Notes: a model not told the origin generated them from the letters alone. A DNA stretch of 64,000 bases from Eutrophocola sp963925675 (GCA_963925675.1 CAWUSW010000009.1:1-64000), one strand, 5' to 3'. Positions 26,689 through 36,245 are shown, counted from the stretch's first letter. Program-made: numbers and translations.

Positions 26689-27714
26689 ATGGGCTTGTTT
26701 GAACGCTATCTGACAGTTTGGGTTTTCCTTGCCATTATTGCCGGTGTGCTTTTTGGCAGCTATTTCAATAGTTTTTTTGAAATAGTGGCGGCATTGGAAA
26801 TCGCCCACGTCAATATCGTTGTCGCTGTACTGATCTGGATCATGATTTACCCGATGATGACCCAGGTGGATTTTTCCTCGTTAAAGGAAATTGGCAGCAA
26901 GCCTCAAGGGCTTATTCTCACCTGTGTAATCAACTGGTTGATCAAACCTTTCTCTATGGCTTTTGTTGCCTGGTTGTTTTTTCGCGTTCTTTTCGTCGAC
27001 CTGGTGGATCCGCAAAGTGCCGGAGAGTACATTGCTGGCATGATCCTGTTGGGTGTCGCTCCCTGTACGGCGATGGTGTTCGTCTGGAGTCAATTAACCA
27101 AAGGGGATCCAAATTACACCCTGGTGCAAGTCTCGGTAAATGACATCATCATGATTTTTGCCTTCGCTCCGCTTGCCGCTTTTCTGTTGGGTGTGTCCGA
27201 TATCTCTGTGCCCTGGCAGACATTATTGTTATCAGTTTGTCTCTATGTGTTATTGCCCCTGGTGGCTGGCGTATTCACCCGGAAACTTCTTGATAGCCAT
27301 GATGATCATACGAGACTGAATAGATTTCTGGCACTGATGAAACCCTGGTCAATTAGTGGGCTTCTCATGACAGTAGTACTGCTGTTTGGTTTTCAGGCCA
27401 GTACCATCCTTAGTGAACCTTTTATAATTTTACTTATTGCCATTCCATTGTTATTGCAGACCTACGGCATATTTTTTATTACTTTATTTGTCGCAAGCCT
27501 GCTTAAACTACCTCATCGAATTGCTGGGCCGGCCTGCCTGATTGCCACCTCAAACTTTTTTGAATTGGCTGTTGCCGTTGCTATTTCGCTGTTTGGCTTG
27601 AATTCAGGTGCTTCATTGGCAACCGTTGTTGGTGTGCTGGTTGAAGTGCCAGTGATGCTTTCACTGGTCGCTTTAATTAACAAACTGCGGCCAAAGCTTG
27701 AAGGCAGGCTCTAA
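26689..27714 (+). CDS. acr3: ACR3-family arsenite efflux permease
   Basis: 341 residues with about ten transmembrane helices. GMILLGVAPCTAMVFVWSQLTKGDPNYTLVQV contains the conserved Cys of ACR3 (APCTAMVF), and CLIATSNFFELAVAVAISLFG is the second BASS-fold crossover. It exports arsenite made by ArsC. GGGAAAAAGT precedes ATG 26689. No arsR is adjacent on either side. Confidence 0.95.
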   Translation: MGLFERYLTVWVFLAIIAGVLFGSYFNSFFEIVAALEIAHVNIVVAVLIWIMIYPMMTQVDFSSLKEIGSKPQGLILTCVINWLIKPFSMAFVAWLFFRVLFVDLVDPQSAGEYIAGMILLGVAPCTAMVFVWSQLTKGDPNYTLVQVSVNDIIMIFAFAPLAAFLLGVSDISVPWQTLLLSVCLYVLLPLVAGVFTRKLLDSHDDHTRLNRFLALMKPWSISGLLMTVVLLFGFQASTILSEPFIILLIAIPLLLQTYGIFFITLFVASLLKLPHRIAGPACLIATSNFFELAVAVAISLFGLNSGASLATVVGVLVEVPVMLSLVALINKLRPKLEGRL

Positions 27715-27842
27715 TCCTGAGTTTAACAGCTTGCCTGCTTCCATAGACTCCGATTCAATAAGCCTAAGTCATTGAGTTTATAGCCAAATCGGTTAAGGTA
27801 TCCTGTAAATAAAGTTGTTTAGGGTGTAATCAGAGAATCAGC

Positions 27843-28265
27843 ATGATTTTGTTGTTAATTTTTGTTCTGAGTGTTGCGGTTGTAGTACTGCTTCACTACG
27901 AAATCCTGTATTGGCTGACACGGGTAATGCCGGTTATCAGGATAAGATATCGCTACCGCCTTGTATTAGGAGTATTTGGCGCCTTGATTGCCCATGTCCT
28001 GGAAGTACTCATTTTCGGGTATACCTATTTCTTTATGCATCAGCAGGAAGGTCTGGGTTATCTGGAAGGTCGTTTTGTAATTAGCCAGGCAGACTGCATC
28101 TATTTTTCCTTTACTACGTTTACAACACTTGGCTATGGGGATATAGAACCTTTTGGTGGAATTCGCTACCTGGCCGGGATTGAATCCCTGACAGGTCTGG
28201 TTTTAATTACCTGGACCGCTTCATTTCTGTTCCTGGAAATGCAACGCTACTGGGTATCTAAATAG
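27843..28265 (+). CDS. Two-helix potassium channel
   Basis: 140 residues. An N-terminal hydrophobic helix and a second helix (LVLGVFGALIAHVLEVLIFGYTYFF) precede a pore loop, CIYFSFTTFTTLGYGDIEPF. The TLGYGD sequence is a potassium selectivity filter. A final helix (LTGLVLITWTASFLFLEM) completes the pore. There is no cytoplasmic RCK/TrkA-N domain, so regulation is not evident. Four subunits would form the channel. Confidence 0.9.
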   Translation: MILLLIFVLSVAVVVLLHYEILYWLTRVMPVIRIRYRYRLVLGVFGALIAHVLEVLIFGYTYFFMHQQEGLGYLEGRFVISQADCIYFSFTTFTTLGYGDIEPFGGIRYLAGIESLTGLVLITWTASFLFLEMQRYWVSK

Positions 28266-28309
28266 TATTAACAATAGATGTGAGAATATTTAGGCTTCAC
28301 TTATAGTGG

Positions 28310-28445
28310 GTTCAAGGTTCAAGGTACAAGGTACAAGTGGAAAGTTTGCAGGGGGGGGTTCAACCCCGAATGAATTCAACATTAAAAGTTAAAGAAGTAG
28401 GTTGGCAAAGGGCGCAGCCCGTCATCCGAGATGGCGGATAAGGTC
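28310..28445. repeat. Second copy of the composite repeat, with a decayed palindrome
   Basis: 7-bp units (TTCAAGG, then GGTACAA) at about 28310-28337 are followed by a REP-like hairpin (GGGG, TTCAACCCCGAATGAATTC at 28354-28378). This matches the element at 6845-6914. AGTTAAAG and a GTAGGTTGGC...GTCATCCGAG palindrome-like segment (28397-28430) follow. No gene is seen between 28266 and 28515. Confidence 0.75.
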
Positions 28446-28515
28446 CGCATGATAAGTCACACAGATTTAAAATTGGAATAATCTGTAAGCTCAAGCTCTT
28501 ACCCCGAGTCCTAAT

Positions 28516-28956
28516 ATGAGAAAAGCCCTGTTATTAAGTCCCTGGACTGCTGCAATCCTGTTTACTATTCCTCAGTCCTGGGAATTAATGCACAGGCCTG
28601 ATTCAATTTATATCCCCCTTGTCTTTGAAGTATTGCTGCTGTTGTTCGCTTATCTTGCTGCTGCCATTGCCAATACGATTGTTATTGTTCCTCTTTGTCT
28701 GTTGCTCAAAATGAAAACATCGAATTTAATAGCCGGGTTTGTTCTGGCTTTCTTTGTTGCTCTCATCGGTACTACTGTTGCCTATGCTTTTGAAATTTTT
28801 GATTACAGGCCATCGATATTGCATCCGGATTATTTGTATCCCTTGCTGATTCCCCTTTTTGTAATGACTTCCTGCAGCTTCTTTCTTCTTACGCGCCCTC
28901 AAAGCGTTCCTGAAACTGGCGTGGCTGACGATACTAATGAAGATAGCCAGGAATAA
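28516..28956 (+). CDS. Four-helix membrane protein, unknown
   Basis: 146 residues with about four hydrophobic helices (IYIPLVFEVLLLLFAYLAAA; TIVIVPLCLLLKM; LIAGFVLAFFVALIGTTVAYA; LYPLLIPLFVMTSCSFFLL) and an acidic C-terminal tail (DDTNEDSQE). No recognised family. It precedes the AlkD-like gene by 24 bp on the same strand and may share its transcript. Confidence 0.65.
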   Translation: MRKALLLSPWTAAILFTIPQSWELMHRPDSIYIPLVFEVLLLLFAYLAAAIANTIVIVPLCLLLKMKTSNLIAGFVLAFFVALIGTTVAYAFEIFDYRPSILHPDYLYPLLIPLFVMTSCSFFLLTRPQSVPETGVADDTNEDSQE

Positions 28957-28980
28957 ATAAGCGCAATTCATCGCCCAGCT

Positions 28981-29697
28981 ATGACAACTAAACTTACTGC
29001 ATCAATGGTTCTTAAGCAGTTAAAAAAATACGGCAACAAAAACCATGCAGTGCAAGCCTCTCGATTTATTAAAGTCGGTAAAGAGCAATATGGGGCAGGG
29101 GATAAATTTTTGGGAGTGCGATTACCAGTCTTGCGCAAGCTGGCAAAGAACTCTGCACTACTGCCGCTTGGCGAAACCAGAAAACTGTTAAGCAATGAAT
29201 TTCATGAAGTCAGAATCGCTGCACTGCTTATTCTGGTAGAACAGTTTCAGCAGGGCGATGAAACTCGAAAGGCTAAAGTAGTCAAGCTCTACCTCGGGAA
29301 TACGCGGTATATCAATGGCTGGGATCTGGTGGATTGTTCTGCCCACCTGATAATTGGTCCCTGGTTGATGCGGCGAGATAAAAAAATACTGGAAACACTG
29401 ACCCGCTCAACAATTTTGTGGGAAAGACGAATCGCCATCATGTCTACTTTCCACTTTATCCGGCAGCAGAAATTTACCCCGACACTAAAAATCGCCAAGC
29501 TATTACTAAAGGATGAGCAAGACCTGATCCATAAAGCCGTTGGCTGGATGTTACGGGAGGTGGGGAACCGTGGCAGGGCGGTGGAAGAGGTGTTTCTGCA
29601 ACAGCATTACCGCAACAAGCCACGTACCATGTTGCGATATGCCATTGAAAAGTTTCCGGAAACCTTGCGCAAAAAATACCTGAACGGAAAAATTTAG
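28981..29697 (+). CDS. DNA alkylation repair protein, AlkD-like HEAT-repeat glycosylase
   Basis: 238 residues of helical HEAT-like repeats. Seen: FLGVRLPVLRKLAKN near the N-terminus, NGWDLVDCSAHLIIGPWL with the functional Trp-Asp of AlkD, and ILWERRIAIMSTFHFIR. AlkD removes positively charged alkylated bases without flipping them. The length is typical. The stop codon overlaps the left arm of a hairpin. Confidence 0.9.
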   Translation: MTTKLTASMVLKQLKKYGNKNHAVQASRFIKVGKEQYGAGDKFLGVRLPVLRKLAKNSALLPLGETRKLLSNEFHEVRIAALLILVEQFQQGDETRKAKVVKLYLGNTRYINGWDLVDCSAHLIIGPWLMRRDKKILETLTRSTILWERRIAIMSTFHFIRQQKFTPTLKIAKLLLKDEQDLIHKAVGWMLREVGNRGRAVEEVFLQQHYRNKPRTMLRYAIEKFPETLRKKYLNGKI

Positions 29698-29746
29698 GGA
29701 GCCTCTGAGTAAGTATGAACAGCTTCAGGCTTACTCAGGGGCTCCC
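29697..29746. terminator. Long hairpin between convergent genes
   Basis: GGGAGCCTCTGAGTAAG (29697-29713) pairs with CTTACTCAGGGGCTCCC (29730-29746), 17 bp with one G-T wobble and a 16-base loop. It lies between the ends of the AlkD-like gene and acs and probably ends transcription from both sides, although no strong T run follows. A REP-like or small mobile origin is possible. Confidence 0.6.
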
Positions 29747-29751
29747 TCGCG

Positions 29752-31689
29752 TTATTTATTAGTCCGGTTTTCCACCAGGTGATCCACTACCGATGGATCT
29801 GCCAGAGTAGTAATGTCGCCCAGGCTGTCCATTTCATTGGCAGCAATCTTGCGCAGAATGCGGCGCATGATTTTTCCTGAACGGGTTTTCGGCAAGCCGG
29901 GTGCCCACTGGATAATTTCCGGTTTGGCGATAGCACCGATGTCTTTGGCGACAAAAGCACGCAACTCTTCTTTAAGCGCATCGCTTTCCTCAACACCCAC
30001 CATCAGGCTGACGAAGGCATAGATGCCCTGACCCTTGATATCGTGTGGAAAGCCGACAATGGCCGCTTCAGCAACACTTTCATGCAAGACCAGTGAGCTT
30101 TCAATTTCCGCGGTACCAAGGCGGTGCCCGCTGACATTGAGCACATCATCAACACGTCCGGTAATCCACCAGTAACCATCTTCATCGCGCCTGGCACCGT
30201 CACCGGTAAAGTAATAACCAGGATAGGCTGAATAGTAGGTGTCGATACAGCGTTTGTGGTCGCCATAAACAGTTCGGATCTGGCTCGGCCAGCATTCAGT
30301 AATCACCAGGTTTCCGGAAGCAGCTCCTTCCAGTATTTTACCTTCCTGGTCGACAAGCTCGGGTTTTACTCCGAAAAAGGGCAGGGTTGCTGAACCAGGT
30401 TTAAGAGGAGTCACGCCCGGAAGTGGGGTGATCATCTGGCCTCCGGTTTCGGTCTGCCACCAGGTGTCCATGATAGGGCATTGCTCATTGCCGACAATAT
30501 GGTAATACCATTCCCAGGCTTCCGGATTAATAGGTTCGCCCACTGTGCCGAGAATTTTCAGTGATTGTCGGGAAGTTCTGGTGACCGGGTCATTACCCTG
30601 AGCCATCAGGGCGCGGATTGCTGTTGGTGCCGTATAAAATGAATTTACTTTATATTTATCAATAATTTGCCAGAAGCGTGAGTAGTCAGGATAGGTGGGC
30701 ACGCCTTCAAATATTACTGATGTCGCTGCATTGCAGAGTGGGCCATACACAATATAGGTATGCCCGGTTACCCAACCCACATCAGCGGCACACCAGTAAA
30801 CGTCGCCGTCATGATAATCAAATACATATTTGTGGGTCATAGCGGCCATCAGCAGATATCCACCGGTAGTATGCAATACACCTTTGGGTTTACCGGTGGA
30901 GCCTGAGGTATAAAGAATGAACAGGGGATCTTCACTGTCCATTACTTCAGGTTCACACTCTTTAGCCGCTTTCTCGGTAGCCTCGTGGTACCAGAGATCC
31001 TTAGCATTATCCCAGGCAATGTCGCCGCCAGTTCGTTTTACCACCAGTACAGTATGTACATTCGGGCACTGGGCAACAGCGGCATCGGTATTTACTTTCA
31101 GTGGGAAATTGCGGCCGCCACGCACGCTCTCATCAGAGGTGATCACAACCTGGCAATCAGAATCGAGGATTCTGTCTTTCAGGGAGTCCGGCGAAAATCC
31201 GCCAAATACTACTGAATGTACGGCGCCGATGCGGGCACAGGCCAGCATGGCAAAGGTAGCTTCGGGAATCATCGGCATGTAGATACAGACGCGATCTCCT
31301 TTATTAACGCCGCGCTGTTTTAACACATTGGCTAAAGCGCAGACCTGATCATGCAATTCCTGGTAAGTAATTTCTCGATCGGTACCAGGCTCATCACCTT
31401 CCCAAAGAAAGGCATTCTGATTTGCCCGGGCTGGGAGGTGGCGGTCGATACAGTTAACCGTGACATTGAGTTTGCCACCGCCGAACCACTTAACCAGTCC
31501 CTTTGCCATTTCACAGTCACTAACCTGGTCGAAGGGTTTAATCCAGTCGAGAAAGGTATTGGCCTGTTCGGCCCAGAATGTATCGGGATCTTCAATGGAG
31601 GCTTTATACATAGCCTCGTATTGTTCTTTATTGAGATGAGCTGAGGTTTTTAAGCCGTCTGGAACGGGGTAGGTAAGAATATCTGACAT
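29752..31689 (-). CDS. acs: Acetyl-CoA synthetase
   Basis: Converts acetate, ATP and CoA to acetyl-CoA through acetyl-AMP. 645 residues, the usual length. Core AMP-forming motif YTSGSTGKPKGVLHTTGGY, then TWWQTETGG, YYFTGDGARRDEDGYWWITGR, and PKTRSGKIMRR near the C-terminus with the acetylation-regulated lysine. It lies next to panD and the pantothenate genes, whose product leads to CoA. Confidence 0.97.
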   Translation of the reverse strand: MSDILTYPVPDGLKTSAHLNKEQYEAMYKASIEDPDTFWAEQANTFLDWIKPFDQVSDCEMAKGLVKWFGGGKLNVTVNCIDRHLPARANQNAFLWEGDEPGTDREITYQELHDQVCALANVLKQRGVNKGDRVCIYMPMIPEATFAMLACARIGAVHSVVFGGFSPDSLKDRILDSDCQVVITSDESVRGGRNFPLKVNTDAAVAQCPNVHTVLVVKRTGGDIAWDNAKDLWYHEATEKAAKECEPEVMDSEDPLFILYTSGSTGKPKGVLHTTGGYLLMAAMTHKYVFDYHDGDVYWCAADVGWVTGHTYIVYGPLCNAATSVIFEGVPTYPDYSRFWQIIDKYKVNSFYTAPTAIRALMAQGNDPVTRTSRQSLKILGTVGEPINPEAWEWYYHIVGNEQCPIMDTWWQTETGGQMITPLPGVTPLKPGSATLPFFGVKPELVDQEGKILEGAASGNLVITECWPSQIRTVYGDHKRCIDTYYSAYPGYYFTGDGARRDEDGYWWITGRVDDVLNVSGHRLGTAEIESSLVLHESVAEAAIVGFPHDIKGQGIYAFVSLMVGVEESDALKEELRAFVAKDIGAIAKPEIIQWAPGLPKTRSGKIMRRILRKIAANEMDSLGDITTLADPSVVDHLVENRTNK

Positions 31690-31743
31690 GGGGACACCTC
31701 GGTTATTGCGTTAATTGCATATCAGGTGCCTGTTGCTTGGATA

Positions 31744-32124
31744 TCAGGCTGCCTGTACGGGGATGCTGTTACTGGATTTTATAATAGTATTTGTTTCATC
31801 CAGATAGACCAGATTGGGTTTATAGTTCAGTAATTCTGCTTCGCTATAGCTGCCGTAAGCACAGATTATTATTCTGTCCCCCACATCGGCTTTATGGGCA
31901 GCTGCGCCATTCACTGAAATGATACCTGAACCAGGTTCTGCACGAATTGCATAAGTGGTAAAACGTTCACCATTTGTGATGTTATAGATTTGAATTTGTT
32001 CGAATTCCCGGATTTCAGCGCTGTCCAGCATATTGCCATCAATAGCGCAGGATCCTTCATAATCCAGCTCGGCATGAGTAACACAGGCTTTATGGAGTTT
32101 GGCTTTTAACATCAATGATTGCAA
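31744..32124 (-). CDS. panD: Aspartate 1-decarboxylase PanD
   Basis: Makes beta-alanine from aspartate for pantothenate. 126 residues. LDYEGSCAIDGNML contains the Gly-Ser self-cleavage site that generates the pyruvoyl group; Tyr and Lys residues of the active site are seen in KLHKACVTHAELDY. It is on the same strand as acs, 54 bp upstream of it, and separated from panC/panB by rimB-rimK. Confidence 0.96.
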   Translation of the reverse strand: MQSLMLKAKLHKACVTHAELDYEGSCAIDGNMLDSAEIREFEQIQIYNITNGERFTTYAIRAEPGSGIISVNGAAAHKADVGDRIIICAYGSYSEAELLNYKPNLVYLDETNTIIKSSNSIPVQAA

Positions 32125-32236
32125 TTTATATCCTCAAGCTTGCCGACAGGCTGTCGACCAATTCATAGCGTGGCGGATTATCCCAAAAAACAGGGGGCTT
32201 GATCAAACCTGAATAGCATTTAAGCGCGGGAGGGGT

Positions 32237-32722
32237 TTATTCCTCTTCAGAATCATCCGGCAGGGCTTCATCTACTTCAGAGCCATCCTGGCCAAGCAGA
32301 TATTCAAATTCCGGGTCGACAATTACTTTGCCCTGCATGGCTTCCCTTCCCAGTAGCATCAGGTAGGTCATTTCCGAGCGATCTGTGAGGGTAAGTTTAA
32401 TTGACCATTCCTGGCCTCCCAGCAAGAGTGGAGTAGTAATGACCACACGTTTTTCTGTATCTGCAGAAGAGCTTTTTACTTTTTTACGGCCTTTGATGCG
32501 CACCGTGGTGCGGACAATGCGCTTAACATTATGAATATCAGGATGCAGGTCAAAGCTGACCCAGTTTTTGCCTTTTTTTGAAAATTCTTCAATATTATCG
32601 ACATGCAGTGAAGAAGTGGCGGCACCGGTATCAACCCGAACATGCAGGTCTTTAATGCCTAATTCGGGCAATTCACATAATTCCAGAGCGCCAATTTTAA
32701 GTTTAGAAATCAGTTTTTTCAC
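32237..32722 (-). CDS. rimB: RimB-like retropepsin-fold protease (Zn_protease / DUF785 family)
   Basis: 161 residues from GTG 32722 (VKKLISKLKIGALELCELPELGI); TTG 32803 and ATG 32794 are alternatives that overlap rimK. HVRVDTGAATSSLHV is the aspartic-protease-like D-T-G-A motif of pfam05618, and TYLMLLGREAM is the second family motif. In Pseudomonas, RimB cooperates with RimK in modifying ribosomal protein S6. It lies directly downstream of rimK. A Glu/Asp-rich tail ends the protein. Confidence 0.8.
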   Translation of the reverse strand: MKKLISKLKIGALELCELPELGIKDLHVRVDTGAATSSLHVDNIEEFSKKGKNWVSFDLHPDIHNVKRIVRTTVRIKGRKKVKSSSADTEKRVVITTPLLLGGQEWSIKLTLTDRSEMTYLMLLGREAMQGKVIVDPEFEYLLGQDGSEVDEALPDDSEEE

Positions 32723-32753
32723 GTTGGGGCCCGATCCTGCTTGCGCAGTGCTG

Positions 32754-33671
32754 CTAACCTTTGCCTTTTGGTTTGTTAGGACCGGACAGAGCATCTTTTT
32801 CAATATATTCGATGATGCTGGCAGCTACGTTTTTACCAGTGGCGGTTTCTATTCCTTCCAGTCCGGGAGAAGAATTAACTTCGATAACCAGCGGGCCATG
32901 AGCTGAGCGCAGAAGGTCAACGCCTGCAACATCAAGTCCCATTACCTGGGCAGCCTTGACTGCCAAACGGCGTTCCTCCGGATGCAAACGAATTACTTCG
33001 GCAGTACCGCCGCGGTGCAGATTCGAGCGATATTCGCCTTTGCCTGCGCTACGCTGCATCGCGGCTATAACTTTAGTGCCAACAACAAAGCAGCGGATAT
33101 CAGAGCCACCTGCTTCCTTGATGAATTCCTGGACCAGGAAATCTGAGCCTATGCCTCGGAAAGCATTGATTAATGCTTCAGCGGCTTTTTTGGTTTCTGC
33201 CAGCAGCACACCGTTACCGTGTGTGCTTTCAGTTAATTTCACAATAAGAGGCGCACCGCCCACTGATTCAATCAGGTTGCCAGTAGCTTTCACGGAGTGG
33301 GCATAACTGGTCACAGGCTGGCCAATTCCTTTGCGTGCCAATAATTGGTGGGCCCGCAATTTATCTCTGGAACGAGTAATGGCAATGGATTCATTAACGG
33401 AATAGACCTGGTCGACTTCAAATTGGCGCAACACCGCACAACCATATTGGGTGATACTGGCGCCAATGCGGGGGATAACAGCATCAAATTCTAGTTCTTC
33501 AACTGTTTCAGAATTACGTTGATAAAAAACGGCAGGATCGTTGGCAGTGATATTCATATAGCATTTCAACACGTCAATAACGCGAACTTCGTGACCACGC
33601 TCTTTCGCCGCTTCAACCAGACGATTCGTGGAGTAAAGCTTGCGATTTCTTGAAAGAATGCCTATGCGCAT
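32754..33671 (-). CDS. rimK: RimK-type ATP-grasp glutamate ligase
   Basis: 305 residues of the ATP-grasp family. Seen: AVIPRIGASITQYGCAVLRQFE, PLIVKLTESTHGNGVLLAET (ATP-binding loop), and GLDVAGVDLLRSAHGPLVIEVNSSPGLEGIE, which is metal and ATP binding. RimK adds glutamate residues to the C-terminus of ribosomal protein S6. Downstream is rimB; no rimA-like gene is adjacent. The pair sits between panD and panC, splitting the pantothenate genes. Confidence 0.93.
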   Translation of the reverse strand: MRIGILSRNRKLYSTNRLVEAAKERGHEVRVIDVLKCYMNITANDPAVFYQRNSETVEELEFDAVIPRIGASITQYGCAVLRQFEVDQVYSVNESIAITRSRDKLRAHQLLARKGIGQPVTSYAHSVKATGNLIESVGGAPLIVKLTESTHGNGVLLAETKKAAEALINAFRGIGSDFLVQEFIKEAGGSDIRCFVVGTKVIAAMQRSAGKGEYRSNLHRGGTAEVIRLHPEERRLAVKAAQVMGLDVAGVDLLRSAHGPLVIEVNSSPGLEGIETATGKNVAASIIEYIEKDALSGPNKPKGKG

Positions 33672-33752
33672 AAAAACTCCTATTTCCTGTTTTCGAATCA
33701 GAGGGGGGGCATACTATTGCAGACCCGGCAATAAATAAAGAATGTTATTGCT

Positions 33753-34601
33753 CTACAAATGTACTCTAATGTTGTCAATGAGTCTCGTTTTTCCGAGGAA
33801 TGCTGCTGCGAGTATGACAAGGTCTCTGTCGTTGGCGCCAGCTGGTTCCAGTGTCATGGCGTGACTGATATTGAAATAATCGACTTTTAGTCCTGCATCC
33901 GTTAAAAGCTCATCAGCAGCCAGTTCCAGTGCGCTGATATTGGTCTCTCCCTGCTTTAGCTTTTCCGCTGTCATCTTCAAACTACGCTGCAGGTTGGCGG
34001 CAATGGCAAGCTGGCTATCTTCCAGGTAATTATTCCTGGAACTCATTGCCAAACCGCTTTGGGTTCTTTGGGTTGGCACCCCAACGATCTTGATCGGGAT
34101 ACACAGGTCAGTTGTCATTTTTTTGATTATCAGTAATTGTTGATAATCCTTTTCGCCAAAAAAAGCCATGTCAGGCATGGTGAGATTAAATAATTTGCTG
34201 ACAATAGTACATACCCCTTTGAAATGACCTGGTCTGCTTAGTCCGCAGTGATGACTGGAAAGAGTCGGCACGCTAACCAGAGTCTGATTATTTATTCCGT
34301 TGGGGTACATTTCTGAAACGGAAGGTACAAAAACACCATCACAGTGTCTGGCGGCTAATAATTCGTAATCTGACGCCAGGGTTTTTGGATAATTATCCAG
34401 GTCTTCACCCGGGCCAAACTGGAGCGGGTTAACAAAAATTGTAGAAAGTACGAATTGGCACTGTTTTCGGGCTGCATCGACCAGCGCAAGATGCCCCTCA
34501 TGAAGGTTGCCCATCGTCGGTACCAAACCGATTAGCTGACCGGAATTTCTGCAAGCAGCCAATATTTTTTGCAGGTCGTCACGTGTTTCAAAAATTTGCA
34601 T
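33753..34601 (-). CDS. panC: Pantothenate synthetase PanC
   Basis: Joins pantoate and beta-alanine using ATP. 282 residues. LVPTMGNLHEGHLALV has the HIGH-type nucleotide site, FFGEKDYQQL and RTQSGLAMSSRNNYL are family signatures (the last is the KMSKS-type loop). Located 24 bp after panB on the same strand. Confidence 0.97.
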   Translation of the reverse strand: MQIFETRDDLQKILAACRNSGQLIGLVPTMGNLHEGHLALVDAARKQCQFVLSTIFVNPLQFGPGEDLDNYPKTLASDYELLAARHCDGVFVPSVSEMYPNGINNQTLVSVPTLSSHHCGLSRPGHFKGVCTIVSKLFNLTMPDMAFFGEKDYQQLLIIKKMTTDLCIPIKIVGVPTQRTQSGLAMSSRNNYLEDSQLAIAANLQRSLKMTAEKLKQGETNISALELAADELLTDAGLKVDYFNISHAMTLEPAGANDRDLVILAAAFLGKTRLIDNIRVHL

Positions 34602-34625
34602 TAGTTTGTTACTAAATGACAGGTA

Positions 34626-35420
34626 TTAATTGTAGGAATGTTCGGGGCCTGGAAATGTCCCTGATTTCACCGCTTCTACATAAGCACTGATGGCCCCAGG
34701 GATGCCGTTTTCTGATTCTGTGAGGAAATTCTTTACGAATTTTGGGGTGATGGGAGAAATCCCCAGCAGATCATGTAAAACCATGATCTGGCCATCCACA
34801 GCCTGACCGGCTCCAATGCCAATAACCGGAATGCTCAGGGCTTGAGAAATTGTTCTTGCCAGTGACTCAGGGACTGTTTCGAGTAAAAGGCAGCTTGCAC
34901 CGGAAGCTTCCAGTAATTTGGCTTCTTCAATCATGGTGTCGGCCTGATCTGGGTCGCGGCCCTGAACAAGAAAACCGCCAATGCGATTAACCGATTGCGG
35001 CGTCAGTCCCATATGAGAACAGACAGGAATTCCTCTTTCGGCAAGCAGGCGTGTGGACTCTGCTATCCATGCGCCACCTTCCAGTTTTACCATCTGCGCG
35101 CCTGCGCGCATCAGCCTCGCCGCATTTTCCAGTGTTTGGGTTTCGGAGGCATAGGACATAAAGGGAAGATCGGCAATCAGCAGGGAACCCTTGCTGCCAC
35201 GTTTTACACACTGCATATGGTAAATGACATCTTCCATGGTGACCGGCAGAGTCGTGTCGTGTCCCTGTATAACCATGCCCAGAGAATCCCCGACAAGAAT
35301 GACTTCTACACCTGCTTTTGCAAAGAGTTCAGCATATAGCGCGTCATAACAGGTCAGGCAGGCAAACTTTTCGCCTGCTTGTTTGAGTTTGTGCAATGTA
35401 TTGACGGTGACTTTTTTCAC
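34626..35420 (-). CDS. panB: 3-methyl-2-oxobutanoate hydroxymethyltransferase PanB
   Basis: First step of pantoate synthesis: transfers a hydroxymethyl group from methylene-tetrahydrofolate to alpha-ketoisovalerate. 264 residues. FACLTCYDALYAELF, EVILVGDSLGMVIQGHDTTL, MVKLEGG and GIPVCSHMGLTPQS are conserved blocks; VIGIGAGQAVDGQIMVLHDLLG is the C-terminal signature. Followed by panC as one unit. Confidence 0.97.
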   Translation of the reverse strand: MKKVTVNTLHKLKQAGEKFACLTCYDALYAELFAKAGVEVILVGDSLGMVIQGHDTTLPVTMEDVIYHMQCVKRGSKGSLLIADLPFMSYASETQTLENAARLMRAGAQMVKLEGGAWIAESTRLLAERGIPVCSHMGLTPQSVNRIGGFLVQGRDPDQADTMIEEAKLLEASGASCLLLETVPESLARTISQALSIPVIGIGAGQAVDGQIMVLHDLLGISPITPKFVKNFLTESENGIPGAISAYVEAVKSGTFPGPEHSYN

Positions 35421-35540
35421 TTTATTTCAGCTTCCCACTATGGAATTTATTTTTTCCTGTGTTGATCCCTTGGTATTTTTCCAGATACTGGTTTCAAGAA
35501 CTTTTTATGTTGAAACATAAACTCTAATTCTGATGATTAA

Positions 35541-36212
35541 TTAAAGTAGGGTTGGTCTTGGATTGAAATAATTTCGACTGCCCTTGCGCGTAGTCAGGAT
35601 ATAGTCGAGTAATTGTTCATAGTCGTCATCACTATTCACCAGATCAATTTCGGAGCTGTTCACTACCAGCAAGGTGCTATTGTCATAGTAGTGGAAAAAA
35701 TTGGTATATGCATCAATGAGGTTTTCCAGATATCGGGGCTCAATCAATTGTTCGGCAGCAATGCCACGCCCCTGGATGCGCTCGATAAGGACATCGACCG
35801 GGGCTTGCAGGTAAATCACTAAATCGGGTTGTGGGGCATCAATGGTGAGGTGTTCATAGACCTTTTCATAAAGCGTGAATTCATCCTGATCGAGGTTCTG
35901 TCTGGCAAATAAGCGGTCTTTTTCCATGAGAAAATCTGCCACCCTGACTGGTTCAAACATATCGTCCTGGCGCAGTTCCTGCAGTTGTTGAGCCCGCTGA
36001 AAGAGGAAAAACAGCTGGGTTGCCAGAGCCATTTGCCTGGGATCATGATAGAAACGATCCAGAAAGGGATTTTCTTCACTTTTTTCCAGCAAAATTTCAT
36101 AGTTAAAACTTTCAGCCAGACGTTTTGCAAGACTTGTCTTGCCAACACCTATAGGGCCTTCTATAGCAATATAGCGGGGGATGGAATTTGAGTTGCTTAT
36201 ATCTAGTGACAC
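35541..36212 (-). CDS. Deoxynucleoside kinase family protein
   Basis: 223 residues. Walker A is GPIGVGKTSLAKRLAESF. DRFYHDPRQMALATQLFFLFQR and YLQAPVDVLIERIQGRGIAAEQ fit the dNK/Dgk family. It phosphorylates deoxynucleosides or a related substrate. In related genomes this gene often sits beside folK between pcnB and panB; here folK is missing, with pcnB directly upstream. Confidence 0.88.
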   Translation of the reverse strand: MSLDISNSNSIPRYIAIEGPIGVGKTSLAKRLAESFNYEILLEKSEENPFLDRFYHDPRQMALATQLFFLFQRAQQLQELRQDDMFEPVRVADFLMEKDRLFARQNLDQDEFTLYEKVYEHLTIDAPQPDLVIYLQAPVDVLIERIQGRGIAAEQLIEPRYLENLIDAYTNFFHYYDNSTLLVVNSSEIDLVNSDDDYEQLLDYILTTRKGSRNYFNPRPTLL

Positions 36213-36245
36213 TTGAATTATCGCTTTAAAGACATGCTAATTGTT

